Source: Ciona intestinalis (lineage: Eukaryota > Chordata > Ascidiacea > Phlebobranchia > Cionidae). From it: a DNA stretch of 64,000 nucleotides. The notes beneath the pieces are model-generated. The model had not been told where the DNA came from, did no database searches, and worked only from the letters and a program-made list of their open reading frames with translations. Position 1 is the first letter of the stretch, and the number at the start of each line of letters is the position of its first letter. The position numbers and the translations under genes are program-made. This document shows positions 51,259-64,000 of this stretch, in pieces. The stretch covers positions 2,091,056 to 2,155,055 of the forward strand of contig NC_020174.2 in the NCBI RefSeq assembly GCF_000224145.3, given 5' to 3'.

Positions 51259-54200
51259 TCACGCTGTAATGGAAGTAGCTTGAACGTCATCTAACACGCT
51301 ACGAAATGTCTCAACAGATACCAAGTTTCGTCCTCGCGGATCTCTCTGTTTGGCAAGCTCCCACAATTCGTTAAACATCTCTGGAGTCATATTTACACCA
51401 ATATTTGTGAAAATACTCTCAATCTGTAAATCCATTGACAGATTTTATAAACAAATGTTAACATAAATAAACTGATAAAAATGAATCAATGTATGTAAAT
51501 TGTTTTATCCTCGCGCGGCGGGAAAACGACAGTCGGTATAACACGGGTGTTCTGTTCCATACACTTCGTGCTTGCTATCACGTACGTAACTTTGTGGCTG
51601 AACCCTATATGTTAGAGCCAGACGCACCAACGGCGCCGAACAATTTAATATTAAACTATGTAAAACCATTTTTAAAACTAAACACGGATTTTATTTTTGA
51701 TCTGAATGTATGCACGTTTTGCAAACATGGTAACTAAAAAAATATCCAAAACAGTAATTTGTACCACACTTAATTGCATGTGACACCCAGTACCTCAGTT
51801 TTTGGTCTTGCTTCGAACATATCTTGTTCATAAATCCCTTTTTCTGAGTACATTGTTGGATTAACCAATCCATAAGCGTCTGATTCATCACCATAGTTCA
51901 CATGGTCACTTACCCTCCTGGTAATTAAATAAATATCAATTAGAGTGAATAAATAAATGCAACTTGCTTTGTCCTTGCGAGGCCGGAAAACGACAGTTGT
52001 TATAACACTAATTTTCTGTTTCATATACCTCGTACCAATTTACGAGTTAAACTTTGGGATCATTGTTTTTCTGTATAGTTGATAACTTAGACAAATTTAG
52101 TTTAAAAAAAATCGGTTTCAGAAACTTCAGATATTTATGGTACTACATACTTAACAATGTGGTAAATAACATTTGAATCGTTTCGGACTCTTTATACTGA
52201 ATTAGCCACTTGACACACAATGTTGGGAACCTACTTGACATAAAATGAAACATACAATTCATTCACAGGCTCTGGTTTCCGAAAAATGATTTCTCACTAA
52301 GTTACATATACGTTGGTTGCACCCATTTTATATTGCCCCATCATGCAAAGATAAAATGTGAATGCCTATCAGGTGATCACATACTAACCAAGATACTTCA
52401 TAATATAAATCATATATAATAAATCACCATTCATTGAACCACTTCGTCAAGTACAGTATTTATCATATTTATTAATCTTACCTTAGTTTTGGTGGTGCAA
52501 TATCACTCCTCACTGTAGGAATCCCATATTTCCTGTACTGGCTTGCATCAACAGCGGACAACGCCCCAATAACAGATGATGACGTCTTATGCTGAGTTAC
52601 AGCGCGATCGATTTGCTTTTGTATGGTTGGTGTATCAGGAATTGGAAGTTCTTTTCCAGCTGTTATTGATTTCAAATAAAATTTTAATATATACATATAC
52701 CTAATTTTTATTTTTTTTAAAGTTAATTAAAACATTTAAATTTTATTTTAGTTTCTTTAATTAATTAAAACATTTAGGAAAAGAGAATTAGTAGCAAAAG
52801 ACATTCGCTACAACAAACTGTTTATATATTAAAATACCTACTTAAAAAATACTAAAAAATAAATACAAATTTAGTAAGACATTAGACCTTTATATAATAA
52901 AGTTCTCACTTTTTTTATCTGCAGACATTGGCATCTTATCTTTCCAGTTCAAAAAGTTAGCGAACTTGACATAATCTATTTTTGCCTCATGCTCCTTGTC
53001 GGTAGATTCGGCACAGCAATATGACATAAGGAGAAATAACATTTCATCTTCAACTGGAACGTTTAATTGGTAACAAACGTTCCTGAGTTCTTCTCCATCA
53101 ATAAAGCCGTCTTGGTTCTAAAAAAAGATGTATTTTATATTATACTGTGCAGCATTTCAATATTCTGTTACTTCTGCTACAAGGCATAATGTAAATAATC
53201 TTTTCTTAGCTCATCTGGTTTAAAATGCAGTGTATTTCTAAATTTTCTGATGAAGTCTTGCCGGATGGCAGACTTGCAAGGTCTCAAATACCTTCAAACC
53301 AGGATATCAATATATCAATGGCTAAATAAACTCACTGCCAAGAAGTATAGTAATAAAGAAAAATAAATTGTAAATGAATAAATGAATGTAACTTGCTTTA
53401 TCATTGTGTGACTGGTAAACAACAGTTGTTATTGTAAAGTACCTTTAACAGGTTATATCTAGATATTCTGATATTCTTTGTTTACCACCAAATGGGACCA
53501 CAAAATCTAATAAAAAGGTGGCCCATTTTTCCTCACCCTACTATATAACATGGACACTCTGTTTTAATTCATTATTACATACATACCCTGTCATAATGAG
53601 CAAATGCTTGAGCCAAGTTATTGAAATTATGATAATTAGCTTTCTTGAGATGTTGTCTGATGGCGTGTAACACTCCTCGCTCCCTGTCTCTTCCACGAAG
53701 GTAAGCATCCGGCGATCGGCCGTGAAGTAAATCACCTGCTCCGTATTCATCAGGTCTTAACATGATTCCAAACGTGTGGTCAGGAGGTACGTTCAAAGTG
53801 TCCACAATTCTAATGAGAAAAATGTGATAGTTGGCTAAACATTTTGCATTGTAATTTAGTGAATAAAACCTAATTATTTTGTTTGGAAAGAAAATGGTCC
53901 ATTTAAAGTGTCCACAACTCTAAAGAAAAAAATTGATTGTTGGCTAAAAAATTTTGCATTGCATTTTAAGGAATGAATGCAACTTATTTATCCTCGCGTG
54001 GCTGACAATGGCAGTTGTTGTACACAGGTGAAATTTTTCATAAACCTCAGGTCTGCTTACGAGTTTTGTTACTTCGCAAGGGATTTTTTTTCTAATGTAT
54101 GGTTGGTAATCTAGACAACCCATAAAGGATGGGGGCGTTATGAGTCTTTCGCAAGGACACATACACCCACAATGGTAGTAGTGTCTAGCCTTACACTCTG

Positions 54201-56950
54201 AAGAGTTTGTAATAAATTCTCTTATTTGTGCACAGATGGTGTAGTTTAAAGTTTTAAAATACTTATGTGGAAAGAAAATAAGTAAAGCAAGGTACAAAAC
54301 GTATATTACACACAGGTAATATAATAACTTTATATTTCACTTACGGGTCGTGTACAGATCCCAGCTGTGGCTGCGTTCTCTCTCTATAATCATCCACACG
54401 TTTGGAAACGATACTCGCTCCTTTTTTACTGTGAATACAAAACAACTTATAAATGTTCCATTCTATGAGGGTAAGATCCCACAGGATGACACATGCTATG
54501 GGTCCTAAGATTTAGGCCAGGATTAGCCCATTTATTACCCCATAAATTTATAAACATACATTTAGATTGTAAAAATGATTTACGTTTGCAAATCGTGAAT
54601 CCATTTCAGAGACTTGCATGTGTTTCTACCATCATTGAAGTGAGGGGTTTCTTTTCCATACAAAGACTCCTTGGTAAACTTGCTCCAATCGTATCTGTAA
54701 TTTGATATACATAGAAGAATGGTATGAATATAAATGATTAATATTTTAGAAACATTTTTTTACATAGACATAGGTAACCATTTTGTTAGAATAAATAACA
54801 CTTGATAACAATTTTCTCAACATTTTTGGGAGGAATTTTAAATATTGTGGATAAATTCAAAAAACATAAAAATAATTTTTTAAAACTAATGTATTTTTAC
54901 AACTTTAAAGATACAATAAATAGAATTTACATTGTACAAAAGCAGTGAAATGCTTGTGAACTATTAGTAGATGACTTAGTTCGGTGATGGAAAAGCACTA
55001 CTTTATATTAGCAACACATTTCTTACTTTCTATCATACATCTCAGAAACATTGTAGTCGTTATGACTAAGCTTGTACATGTCATGAGCAAATTGTGATTC
55101 TTCTTGTACTTGTGATGGAGTTTTATTAGGATTGACACATTCGCCAGCTGTACCGCCTGGAATTTAACACAATAACTTTAAAAAAATATACACAGCATAT
55201 GTACTTGTAAACTAAAACAAAATGTCGTTAAAAATGATGTGTAATGAATGAATAATTCAAATTTATTTTGTCTCTTTGGTTAGGTAACGCAGATCGTAAA
55301 AGTATAAAACATCAAAAAGATGGGTAGTAATTATATTATCGTTAAGATAATAAACAAAAGGTACATCAAATGTACTATGTTATTTATAATTTTAAACCAG
55401 ATAAAGCTGTACATATGATTAAAAATGAAAATGTATTATATAAAAAAAATAAACAAGTGAAAAAAGGTTTTCAATTGTTAAATATTAAGCAGAAGTTTAA
55501 ACAATAAACAGAAAAAGGGTAAAATGTTCATTACATTAATTAGTTTTTGACAAATTAGTAAGACAAGTAGAAAGCAACAAATAACATGGATAAAATACAT
55601 TGAATAAATCACTTACTAAATATAGTTGGTTTTCCAAATGCAGTTTTCAAACGATCAATACTCGAAGGCATAAATGCACTGTTGTCGCGCGATTTTCCTA
55701 AAGGTTTCTCCTTTTTACTTAAATAAGCCGACTCTTTCTTTGCATCAACACAACTTTTGAAATGAGATTTAAACTCAGGGTTCACCAGTTGTTTGGCCTG
55801 TTTAAACAAAACATTTGTAAAAAAACTTACATTGTTATGTTTGTTTTGATATACAAAAATTAACATTTTTAGTAAATTACGTTTCAGGTTAACAATATAC
55901 TGAAAAATAAGTATTCTTGGCATCATATTACTGAATAACACAGGGCTTCCCACACGTTTTTGCTTGTGAGCCCTTTTAATCTCCTAAAATTTCCTGCCAC
56001 CCTTCATAATTAATAGTATAATACAGTATATGCTAATAGTATAATATAACACTTTGTGGAAAATTGGTATAATCTAGACGACCCCTGAAGTTTGTTACCT
56101 AACCTGGTCAGGGGTTAGGAGTTAAACTGAACAAAAATGCCAAAAATGGCCATTTTTTATGAAATATGGTTGGTTACTTTACCTAAATTTGTATATAAAT
56201 GTATAAAAAAAAATTGGAAAACCTGACAGTAAGCAGTTTAGAAAGACATGAATCATCACACAGCATATTTTAAATTTTTTTACCTTTACGGAACCTACAG
56301 TGCTGACACCATGATAATATCGAGATGCAACATCTTCGTCATCTGCTCTTCCATGATGAATCCTCATCTCTGCAACTGGAGGTCTTCCTGCATCCGTGTT
56401 ACAAAACTTGTTCACTGGAGATGGAACTGGAGGCTGTTAGAAAAACAGATTAATTTTAACAGTCTGGTCTACAGAAAATGGCAGCTACTGCATATATATA
56501 TGCATGTTTTTTTTGTGTGTTGAAAACATCAAAGTGGTTCAGTAATTAATTTAGCAAAAAATCTATATTATGTTTTCTGAGTCTGAGGTTTACCAATCAA
56601 AATTGTACATGTGTATCTAAAATATCAGTTTTGACACACTAGATTTTGTCTGTCAGAAACTGTCATATTCTGCTGCAAACTGGGTAATATGGTTATTTTA
56701 TCAATATTACTATAGTATTCTTAAAATTTGAATAGTATATGTCTGGCACCAGATCCTCAAAGTTTATTTGCATTGAACAAATGCATGTTAAAAAGTATAA
56801 CATATCTAAGAGCAATTTATAAATAACATAACTCACCTCTTTACCACGTCCATGAATGCATTCACTCGCAGTTCCACCTTGTTCAAAGATTTTGCCTGCT
56901 GGCGAAAGCTCAGGAGTCGAGTCTCGATATTTTCCCAAGTTACTTTGCAT
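51259..56950 (-). CDS. EFHB: EF-hand ciliary protein, EFHB/CFAP21-like
   Basis: EFHB (CFAP21) is known as a microtubule inner protein of axonemal doublets. Eleven in-phase exons, 555 residues: 56950-56837, 56433-56284, 55797-55617, 55156-55027, 54694-54584, 54428-54345, 53809-53587, 53117-52910, 52659-52482, 51917-51794, 51423-51259. The start is the only ATG that fits exon 1. Visible features: GTASEC and GTAGEC repeated motifs (exons 1 and 4), RIHHGRADDEDVASRYYHG (exon 2), PDHTFGIMLRPDEYGAGDL (exon 7). A good EF-hand loop, D330-RNQDGFIDGE-E341, is split by the exon 7/8 junction, and a degenerate second EF-hand follows. A Pro/Thr/Gln-rich linker and a last helical segment near MTPEMFNELWELAK come next. 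The vertebrate protein is longer (about 830) because of its N-terminal extension. Assignment rests on remembered family motifs; another ciliary EF-hand protein is the alternative. Confidence 0.78.
51485..51600 (-). mobile_element. SINE 3' part, EFHB-like intron 10
   Basis: Sense relative to the gene, tail about 60 nt upstream of the last exon. Confidence 0.68.
51935..52095 (-). mobile_element. SINE 3' part, EFHB-like intron 9
   Basis: Sense relative to the gene; its GCATTTATTTATTC tail ends about 20 nt before the exon 10 acceptor. Confidence 0.7.
53208..53280. mobile_element. Fragment of the CTTTTAGCGG hairpin family
   Basis: TAGCTCATCTGGTTTAAAA followed by TGATGAAGTCTTGCCGGA; one end only. 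In the intron between EFHB-like exons 7 and 8. Confidence 0.65.
53435..53548. mobile_element. GGGTGGGG inverted-repeat element, half copy, EFHB-like intron 7
   Basis: Only the half with TTGTTTACCACCAAATGGGA and CCTCACCCTACTATAT remains. Confidence 0.7.
53975..54185 (-). mobile_element. SINE, EFHB-like intron 6
   Basis: Sense relative to the gene, with head remnant near 54165 and tail GAATGAATGCAACTTATTTA at 53972. Confidence 0.7.
54455..54532 (+). repeat. Short dispersed repeat with GGGTGAGGTCCTA head
   Basis: Related copies at 13223-13290, 16212-16280 and 21195-21252, and heads alone near 4297, 23385 and 41918. Shared parts are GGGTGAGRTCC, ATGACACAT and ATTTAGGCCAGGATTA. Confidence 0.6.
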
Positions 56951-57474
56951 TATTTTGCGGTAAAATCAACAAAATTAACACAGAAGGAAAAGACTAACGT
57001 CGCGTGCTCTGTTGCTAAGCGATGGTAGCGCGACATCTCGCGAAATCGTTAATATATGATTCGATTGAAATGCTTAAGGGGGAGTTTGTATTTTAAACAG
57101 TACATTTTATTTTGTTATGTTTAAGACAAATATTTTTACTTGTAAAAAACCCTTTTTTTATTAAATTCTGTATTAAATTACATGTTGAAGTAAATATTTT
57201 TGAGCGAGAGAGAAAGAAAAAAGGCTATCCGCACAAAGAAAAAAGCTTTTCTTTTGGTTTTTCTTTCTTGTTTTCTTAGCAAGTTTTTTTGGCTTACTCA
57301 GCAAATGCGGTTTGTATTTATAATAATAATATTAGGAGAACGGGAACATGTATTTTTGATTTGATGTATTCAATGTAGTTGTACATTTGTAGTAGTTATA
57401 AAACTGTGCAGCAATTCATTGTACATATTGAAGTTTATATTCAAGCCTTGGATTATAACATATTGGGAAATAAT
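56951..57474. promoter_or_regulatory. Divergent promoter region, EFHB-like and XPR1
   Basis: 524 bp separate the two start codons. The EFHB-proximal part (56990-57050) is CpG-rich with repeated GCG; the XPR1-proximal part is AT-rich. No TATA box is convincing. Shared regulation is an inference from geometry. Confidence 0.55.
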
Positions 57475-60400
57475 ATGAAGTTTGGAGCAAATTTACAAGC
57501 TCACCTTACACCAGAGTGGAGAAGCCAATACATTGATTATGAAGTTAGTATGTTAATGTATTTGACCTCTAAGGATGTTATTTTCCACACATTGTTTTAC
57601 ACTACTATATTGCATTGCATTTTGTGTTGTGTTTACATATTTAAAAGGTAATCTAACCACATATACAGCATTTCTAAATGTTTTACTCAAGCTTGGTAAA
57701 AATGTATACAATAACTAGTAATTACCATTCAAACATTGGCACTTTATAAAACCATCTGGTATAAAAGACTGTTGTTTCTTGTTTAGTCTTTTTGACTCTT
57801 TATAACAAATATTATGCTCAATTATTGAATATCATATGTGTTTACCAAAGGTAATACTGCCGCTGGTGACGAGTAAAAACTTTGATCTCAAAATGTTTTT
57901 TCCCTAGCATTAAACAGTGTGAAAAACAAGGTTATAACGTGCTGTAACTTGCGTAATATGTCACCACTGTGACGTAACATATTGCTATTGTGACGTAATA
58001 AATCGTTAACCTTATGCAAGTCAGGCGAATTACGGTGAGGCAGCATGTTTTTGTGCATTTTCAAAGTTAATTTTTCGACACGAACGCCGAAGTTTTTTTT
58101 AAAAAAATTTATACAGCGGGTATCAGGAAGATGTAGGGAACATTTTAAGACTAAAATTTTCACTGGTCACCAGCGGCAGTATTATCTTTACCAGCTATTG
58201 TAAAACAATGTTAAGCATGTCGTAATAGGCATTGCCAACTCAATACGGTTTAAAACATATGATTGTGAGCAAATGTGTCCTTGATCAAAGCTGTTAACGG
58301 CAATTGCTAGTTCGCTACAACCCAATGATCTCTTATAAATAGTCTAAATTGTCAGCCATTCATTTTTTCAAAATTTATTTGCGAGCCCAGAATATGATTG
58401 TGATAACTGGTAAGTTGGTCCTCTTGTATGAAGCATAAAATTCTTTTTAAAAGCACTGTTATTGCATTGCAACACAAGGAATAAGCTCATTCTTTTTTCT
58501 TTTTCTTTTAAACCTTTACAAATTTTTAATAGTGTATTTTAACAGGTTCTTAAAAATATGCTTTATGAATGTAAAGATGATGCTCCTAACTCAGAGCGTA
58601 AGTGAAAGCTTATTATTTTAAATCTACCTTTGCTTGGGATGCTATGAAATGCAACCACTGCTTACAAATATAGCCCAGTAAACCAGTATACAGAATATTG
58701 CAGTTCCTGGCGTAGTTTCGGTTGCGCAACATGGACAGGCCTACTTGGTGTATGCAGACATACAAATACAATATATTGTGTATATATAAATATGCTTGTA
58801 AAGAATGTTAATTTGCAAACACAAAAGGTTATCATTTTGTTTTGGTTAGTTGCTACCATCTTCTAAATGGAACAAATTGTGTTGTGCACAAACTGTTGTG
58901 TTGTGCACAAACAATTTTAACTTAATTGTCTTGCTGCTATATGCTCCAAATTAGGATGCAATACCATTAAAAGCAACTGCCTTTTTTTAGAATAGTATTC
59001 ACACCAACGTGCTGATTCGTTTGCTGTCAATTTAGTTTTAGAGCACTTATTAAATTGGAAAGGGCATTAGATTAGTCATACTGCAATGCTATTTTTGTGT
59101 TGTTAGCCTGAAAGGCTATCCTGTAACTTTGTTTAGTTCTACCTAATGGTGGGACTGTATGTTAAGCTATAAAAATTCAACTGTGTGATCATAAATTACA
59201 GTACAATACAGAGTTTGTTTGTCCCTGTTATAGCCTTGAAAGCTTGCTAAATACCGAACAGTTTTATCACTTGGATCACTTTGCAATTTTAGATCTTTAA
59301 ACAGTTACCTTTTTATATTTTTAAATCATGTTAGATGTTACATGATGTATGATCTGTGAAATCCTAATGTGTGGACCTATTTATGTGATATATTATATAA
59401 TTATTCAACTCACATATGTTTTGTATTAGTTGGAACATCTGAAGAAACAGATCGGCACATTGCGTTATTTGAGGAGCAGTTCTTTGCTGAATGTGACGTT
59501 CAGTTAACAAAAGTTAACACATTTTTTGCCGGTAATTTATTTATGTAGCTTAAGTTCAAAAAATAGCTTTTTTTATGAAACTTTTTACTATTTTGTTAAA
59601 GTATCAAGAACTGGGCCTATGTGAGCTTATTTGAATTTAAATTATTTATCGTTTTGCTTGTTTTTCTAGTGTGTGTGATGAACTACATTATAAGTGCTAG
59701 ATTTTGTATACATATTAGTATATTACCATACCATGTACCAAGCATACTTTTTATATCTCAATCTCAGTAAATNTAAAAAGATAACACATAATTGTCATTG
59801 TTATGTCTTTAGAACAACAAGCAGAAGCAACTCGGAAGTTTGCGTTACTGCAAAGTGAATTACAAGCACACAAAAATTCACTTTTAACAAACCCAAACAG
59901 CGTTTCTAAACTTCGCCGGCGCCTTCCACGTGGACGTCTATTCATGCGCGACAAAGTAAGAAAAACAGATAGAATCACTAAATAGAATTTACGGGGTGTT
60001 TAAAAAATTACTGTGCACTTACATATTTATAAACTGACATGTTTCAGTATAGAATCCAAAAGGAAAATATTAATATATATATATATATATAAATGACAAT
60101 TTTAATTGATGTTGAAAGTGCCCCCTTGTTAGCATCAATACAGACTTTTTATAAGGTTAGCTTAGCAAATTTATTATTTCTGTTAGAATCTTGAAATTAA
60201 ATTAAGAATGTAATGCATTTCATCTTTAATTTTTTCAGGAAAAAGTTCGTATTAAAACAATAATTGATCTCAAATTGGCGTTTTCCGAATATTATCTCAG
60301 TCTTATTTTGCTGCAAAATTATCAGGTACGTTAACCTGCTGTACTTTCATTATTAATCCATCACAGAGTTATGTTTTTTTGAGCATTCAAAATTCACCTA

Positions 60401-63400
60401 AAAATCTATGGCATGGAAAATAACCTGGTCTATTTTGTGGCAAGCACTATCAATGGGCCTACTGTTTGCTTGGCCAAAAGTATCTGAGTTTGTGAATCAG
60501 AAACTGTATAACCTGTGACTTATTCAATAGCCTAACATTTGCCAAAATTCCACAGTGAATTTTAGATCCTGTTGTTTATACCTTAAGTTCATTTGTAATC
60601 CAGCAAATAAGTTAAAACAGTGTTTAGGCTAGTTTTCTTTAAACTAACATAACAAGGGTCCAATTAGCACATTACCAATCCTGTTTTGCGTTTTGCTCCT
60701 AGTGATGAACAAACAGTTACAAAACATATAAAAAAACGCCACAAAATACTTAAATTAGCTACTAATCATAAACAAAGGAAAGGTAACTCCATATACACAT
60801 GGTGTGTGCGAGTCCAAGAGTTTAAATTTTAGTTTTAATTATGCAACAGGGGATTATTGCTTGCACCATAATTACCCCAAGTAAGATGATTAGAAGAAAA
60901 TTTTGTCAATTACAACATAATATGTATTCACACATCGACCTTGGATTATTTGTGTCATAATATGGATTAAGTAACAGTTGGATTTTTGCAACAAAGCCGA
61001 ACTTTTTGACTTTTTGTGTTAAATATTATCAAAATAGTAATTAAATGCATTTAAAATCTTTGTTTGAAAGTATGTTTGCTTTATAGAACACTTGCGCTTT
61101 TTTGCTAAGGGATATTTTGGGTATTTAATCAGTGTTTGGGTAGACGTTATCATTAATCCTACAATGCGGCGCACACTAATAAATGTTTACCCAACTGTGT
61201 TAGCGAGAGTGATTAACACATAAAAAATGCGAACATAGAATTGAAACAAAGAAAAAACGCCACCATGCTGCTTCTTTGACCACTGGACAAAAACATTGTA
61301 TTTTCAGGAGCTCAATTTCACAGGATTTCGAAAGATTTTAAAAAAGCATGACAAAGTGTTGGATACTGATAAAGGAGTTGCTTGGAGGAAAAATTATGTT
61401 GAAACTGCTCCATTTCACAATGATAATGTTATTTCTGAATATATTTTAAAAACAGAGGTACGTTAACGGAATTTAAATTCATATGTCATATAGCCTAGTG
61501 TATAAGCTCTACATTTTTGTTATATTCTAGGGCATAAAACCCTTTGATATATAAAGGTGTAAAACAATAGATTTTATTAGGTACTATGTATCATGTCATT
61601 TTATCACAGCTGTAGCATAACAAACACTCTGATTTGTTTGTCTTGGCAATTGTAGGCTTAATAATACACAACTAAATGTATATTACCAAAATTGACTGCT
61701 TGTTAAATTTTTCAAATGTATTTATGTATAGCCTATATATCAATATGCAACATTTGGGAGGGGAAAAGGGAAATGGAATGTACATTACCAAAATTAATCG
61801 TAAAAAAAATGTGATTCAGAATTTTAAGTGTGCTGTTTCCTATCATACATAGATATAAAACATATATATTATAAATATATATTCCCCAGAATCTTTATAT
61901 AAATGAGCTTGAAAATGGAGACCGTTCAAAAGCAATGAAACGGTTACGAGTACCTCCGCTTACAGATACGGTAAGTTTAAAAAATTACTCATATTTCAAT
62001 TCCATATTTGTATAGTATTCGAGGAAAATTGGCCCTGTTACAAATAAATTATTTATGAGTAGTAACAGATGCTGCGAAATAAATTGTATCACAACGCCTG
62101 ATTAGTTAAACCAGTAGAATTGATATATGTTTATAACCTTTAAAGTAACCTATGAACAATTTAACTCGGAAATAATTAAATAAATCGCTTATTGTTTGTG
62201 TGCTAGATGTAGCGACCATGCTTCTTTCTTTCAATTAATGTGAATATATTTTTAACTCTAAGCTTATTTTAACAACTGTAGTTTTATTGCCATATCCTGT
62301 TTTTTTGTTTTAAATATTTTTAAATCTTTGCTACTGTAACTGAACAAACAAAAAGTGTTTATTTTTGTTATATTGTTCTGTATGTTTTTAACTGTAAGCG
62401 TATTTTAACAACTGTTGTTTTGTGGCCACAACCTGTAAGCTGTATTTTTATTTTAAATATTTTAAAATCTTCTTTACCCCAATTGCAGAAACAAAAAAGT
62501 TATTATTATAATATTCTTTAATTTTGAAACAACATATAATATTTTTTTTAAGTATAAATTTTAAATCTTGTCTATCCGAATCTTAAAGACAGATAAAGTT
62601 ATCATTTTCATAATATTCTTTAATTTTCAGACAACATATCCAAAAGGAACTGTTTTTCGTGTTGGATTATTCCTTGGTATGTTTTTAGTCATGATGGCAG
62701 TTGTAGGTGTTGCTGCCGCCTTCTTACCTGTCACTCTTAATCCTCAGTTGATCGTTACGTAAGTTAATATAAGATGACAAATACAGTAGGGCAATGACAT
62801 AGCTAATAGCTATAAATGCTTTTTATTCATCTAATTTTGGTGGAGAATATTTAGCTTTTTTTTTCTGGCCCCCCTTGAATGTAACACATTAAAAAAGTAT
62901 TTCTAACAACTTATTAATTATCTGCCTAGTGTAATAGGCAATAAAAGGAGGTAAATAGACTATAATGTAGCAGGTTCACAGCCACAGGTGCTAAATCTAG
63001 GGTCACAGCCACAGGTGCTAAATCTAGGGTGGCAGCGTAAACAGGCCAACCCTGGATTTTTTCCACTGTTTTTAACAGTCAAAATTACAACCTATTAGAG
63101 GATATTTTTTTACAAGCTAGTGTATCCAACTATCCCTGCCCCCTTGCATTTTTAAGTTAAGTGTCTATGTGTAAAAACCTCATAGTCATACCGCTTGTTT
63201 GTATTTAGATTATACAGGGCTGGTTTTATAACTTTTCTTTTCATTACCTGCCTTGGTTTCAATGTATGGGGTTGGAGAACTGCTGGTGTTAATCATGTTC
63301 TCATATTTGAGATAGACCCACGTCATCATTTGTCTCATCAACATTTTTTTGAGGTTTGGAACTAAATTGTACAACATTTTTTGGGAGTGCTTTCTGGGTA

Positions 63401-63789
63401 TTAAAAAAAGATTTTACAAAATAATTATATATATACACAATTTTTTTTTAAATGAATGAGAGAAAATAATGCTTTAAAATATACTCTTTTTTTTATTATT
63501 TTTTTTGCAATAAAACCCTTTTTTGACTGCACTGCATTATACAATACATTGTTTTAACTAAATCCAACAGTTTTAATATTTTATTTTAATTTTTTAGATT
63601 TCTGCCATTTTTGCCATTATCTGGAGCTTAAGTTTGATTTCATATTTATTTGGAAGTCTGTCTACGTTGCGTTCTATTGTCCCTGTGTTTCTTAACCCAG
63701 CATTGGTGTATATTGCATACCTTGTATTCCTGTTTAATCCGCTGCCCATTTTGTTCCATAAAGCAAGGTTCTGGCTCCTAAAACGATTG
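57475..63789 (+). CDS. XPR1: Phosphate exporter XPR1, N-terminal 383 codons (runs off the window)
   Basis: Inositol-pyrophosphate-regulated phosphate exporter of plasma membrane and endosomes. Ten phase-consistent exons: 57475-57543, 58546-58597, 59430-59531, 59813-59955, 60239-60325, 61308-61457, 61890-61970, 62631-62758, 63209-63353, 63598-63789; a good donor follows 63789, so more exons lie outside. The start [20 protein letters not shown] is the conserved opening of SPX domains. The SPX domain covers about residues 1-180, with the basic helix [14 protein letters not shown] that binds inositol (pyro)phosphates in this family. [10 protein letters not shown] leads into the membrane part: [19 protein letters not shown], then [38 protein letters not shown], and further helices in exon 10. 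The EXS domain would lie downstream. Vertebrate XPR1 is about 696 residues. Head-to-head with the EFHB-like gene, 524 bp between start codons. Confidence 0.96.
57848..58190. mobile_element. Short inverted-repeat DNA element in XPR1 intron 1
   Basis: Ends are inverted copies of about 50 bp sharing AATACTGCCGCTGGTGAC. The interior holds repeated TGTGACGTAA motifs and no coding capacity, as in a non-autonomous MITE. Confidence 0.85.
62973..63029 (+). repeat. 27 bp direct tandem duplication, XPR1 intron 8
   Basis: CACAGCCACAGGTGCTAAAT plus a few bases occurs twice back to back. Confidence 0.9.
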
Positions 63790-63849
63790 GTAAGTTTTAT
63801 TCTGTCGGCTGTACAACAAATTGAAATAATAAACTTCCCCCAAAAATAA

Positions 63850-63970
63850 TTACCCATAAAGTTATATTGGTAGTAATAGTAACTCCTAAGCTGGCATAAG
63901 GTGTGTGAAACAAAACACCTGTGTTTTAACAACTACCGTTTACCAGCTACACGAGGATAAAACAATTTAT
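63850..63970 (+). mobile_element. SINE 3' part after XPR1 exon 10
   Basis: Sense relative to XPR1; AAGGTGTGTGAAACAAAACA and GAGGATAAAACAATTTATAA. Confidence 0.7.
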
Positions 63971-64000
63971 AATCTAGATGTAAAATACTGAAAACATAAA

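Noticed and set aside
57888-58163. Minus-strand open frame of 91 codons in XPR1 intron 1
   Set aside because: Coincides with the inverted-repeat element; low-complexity translation without family similarity.

Overview
The window looks like nuclear DNA of a solitary tunicate, most probably a Ciona species. Reasons: AT-rich sequence; compact genes with many short GT-AG introns; an integrin alpha chain carrying an inserted I domain (a chordate trait); and dense small repeats, a tRNA-headed SINE and several short inverted-repeat elements, of the kind known from Ciona. The species call is inference. Exons were read by hand from splice signals, reading-frame phase and family knowledge. Almost every predicted junction keeps frame.

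Layout, left to right: integrin alpha subunit with I domain (minus, 7367 down to 647, 3' part outside the recognised exons or the window); repeat-rich intergenic DNA with an assembly gap and a near-identical 0.7 kb duplication (7.4-10.9 kb); a complete 27-exon ER P5A-type ATPase, ATP13A1 (plus, 10961-24059); an SLC16/monocarboxylate-transporter-like gene (minus, 27831-24449) that converges on it; two tandem cGMP-dependent protein kinase genes with the same 13-exon architecture (minus, 35625-28893 and 43960-37135); 3.8 kb without a recognised gene; a small unrecognised cysteine-rich single-pass membrane protein (minus, 50626-47789); an EFHB/CFAP21-like EF-hand ciliary protein (minus, 56950-51259); and, divergent from it, the SPX and first membrane part of the phosphate exporter XPR1 (plus, 57475 to beyond the end).

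The genes do not form one pathway. The clearest functional unit is the PKG pair. The downstream copy (PKG-A) has a DLG in place of DFG and GTAAY in place of GTPEY, while PKG-B keeps canonical kinase motifs. Both have lost the Thr/Ser that normally contacts cGMP in site B, both start with a cysteine-rich MPC motif, and both have an unusually long linker before the kinase.

The non-coding signals most worth following are: (1) sense-oriented SINE copies whose 3' tails end just upstream of, or at, 3' splice sites in several genes, including introns that are nearly all SINE; (2) an excess of exact TGACGTCA palindromes, some inside coding exons; (3) a four-copy 90 bp minisatellite in the SLC16-like gene; (4) an in-frame duplicated splice acceptor in the integrin gene. 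No rRNA, standalone tRNA, CRISPR array or intact autonomous transposon was seen.
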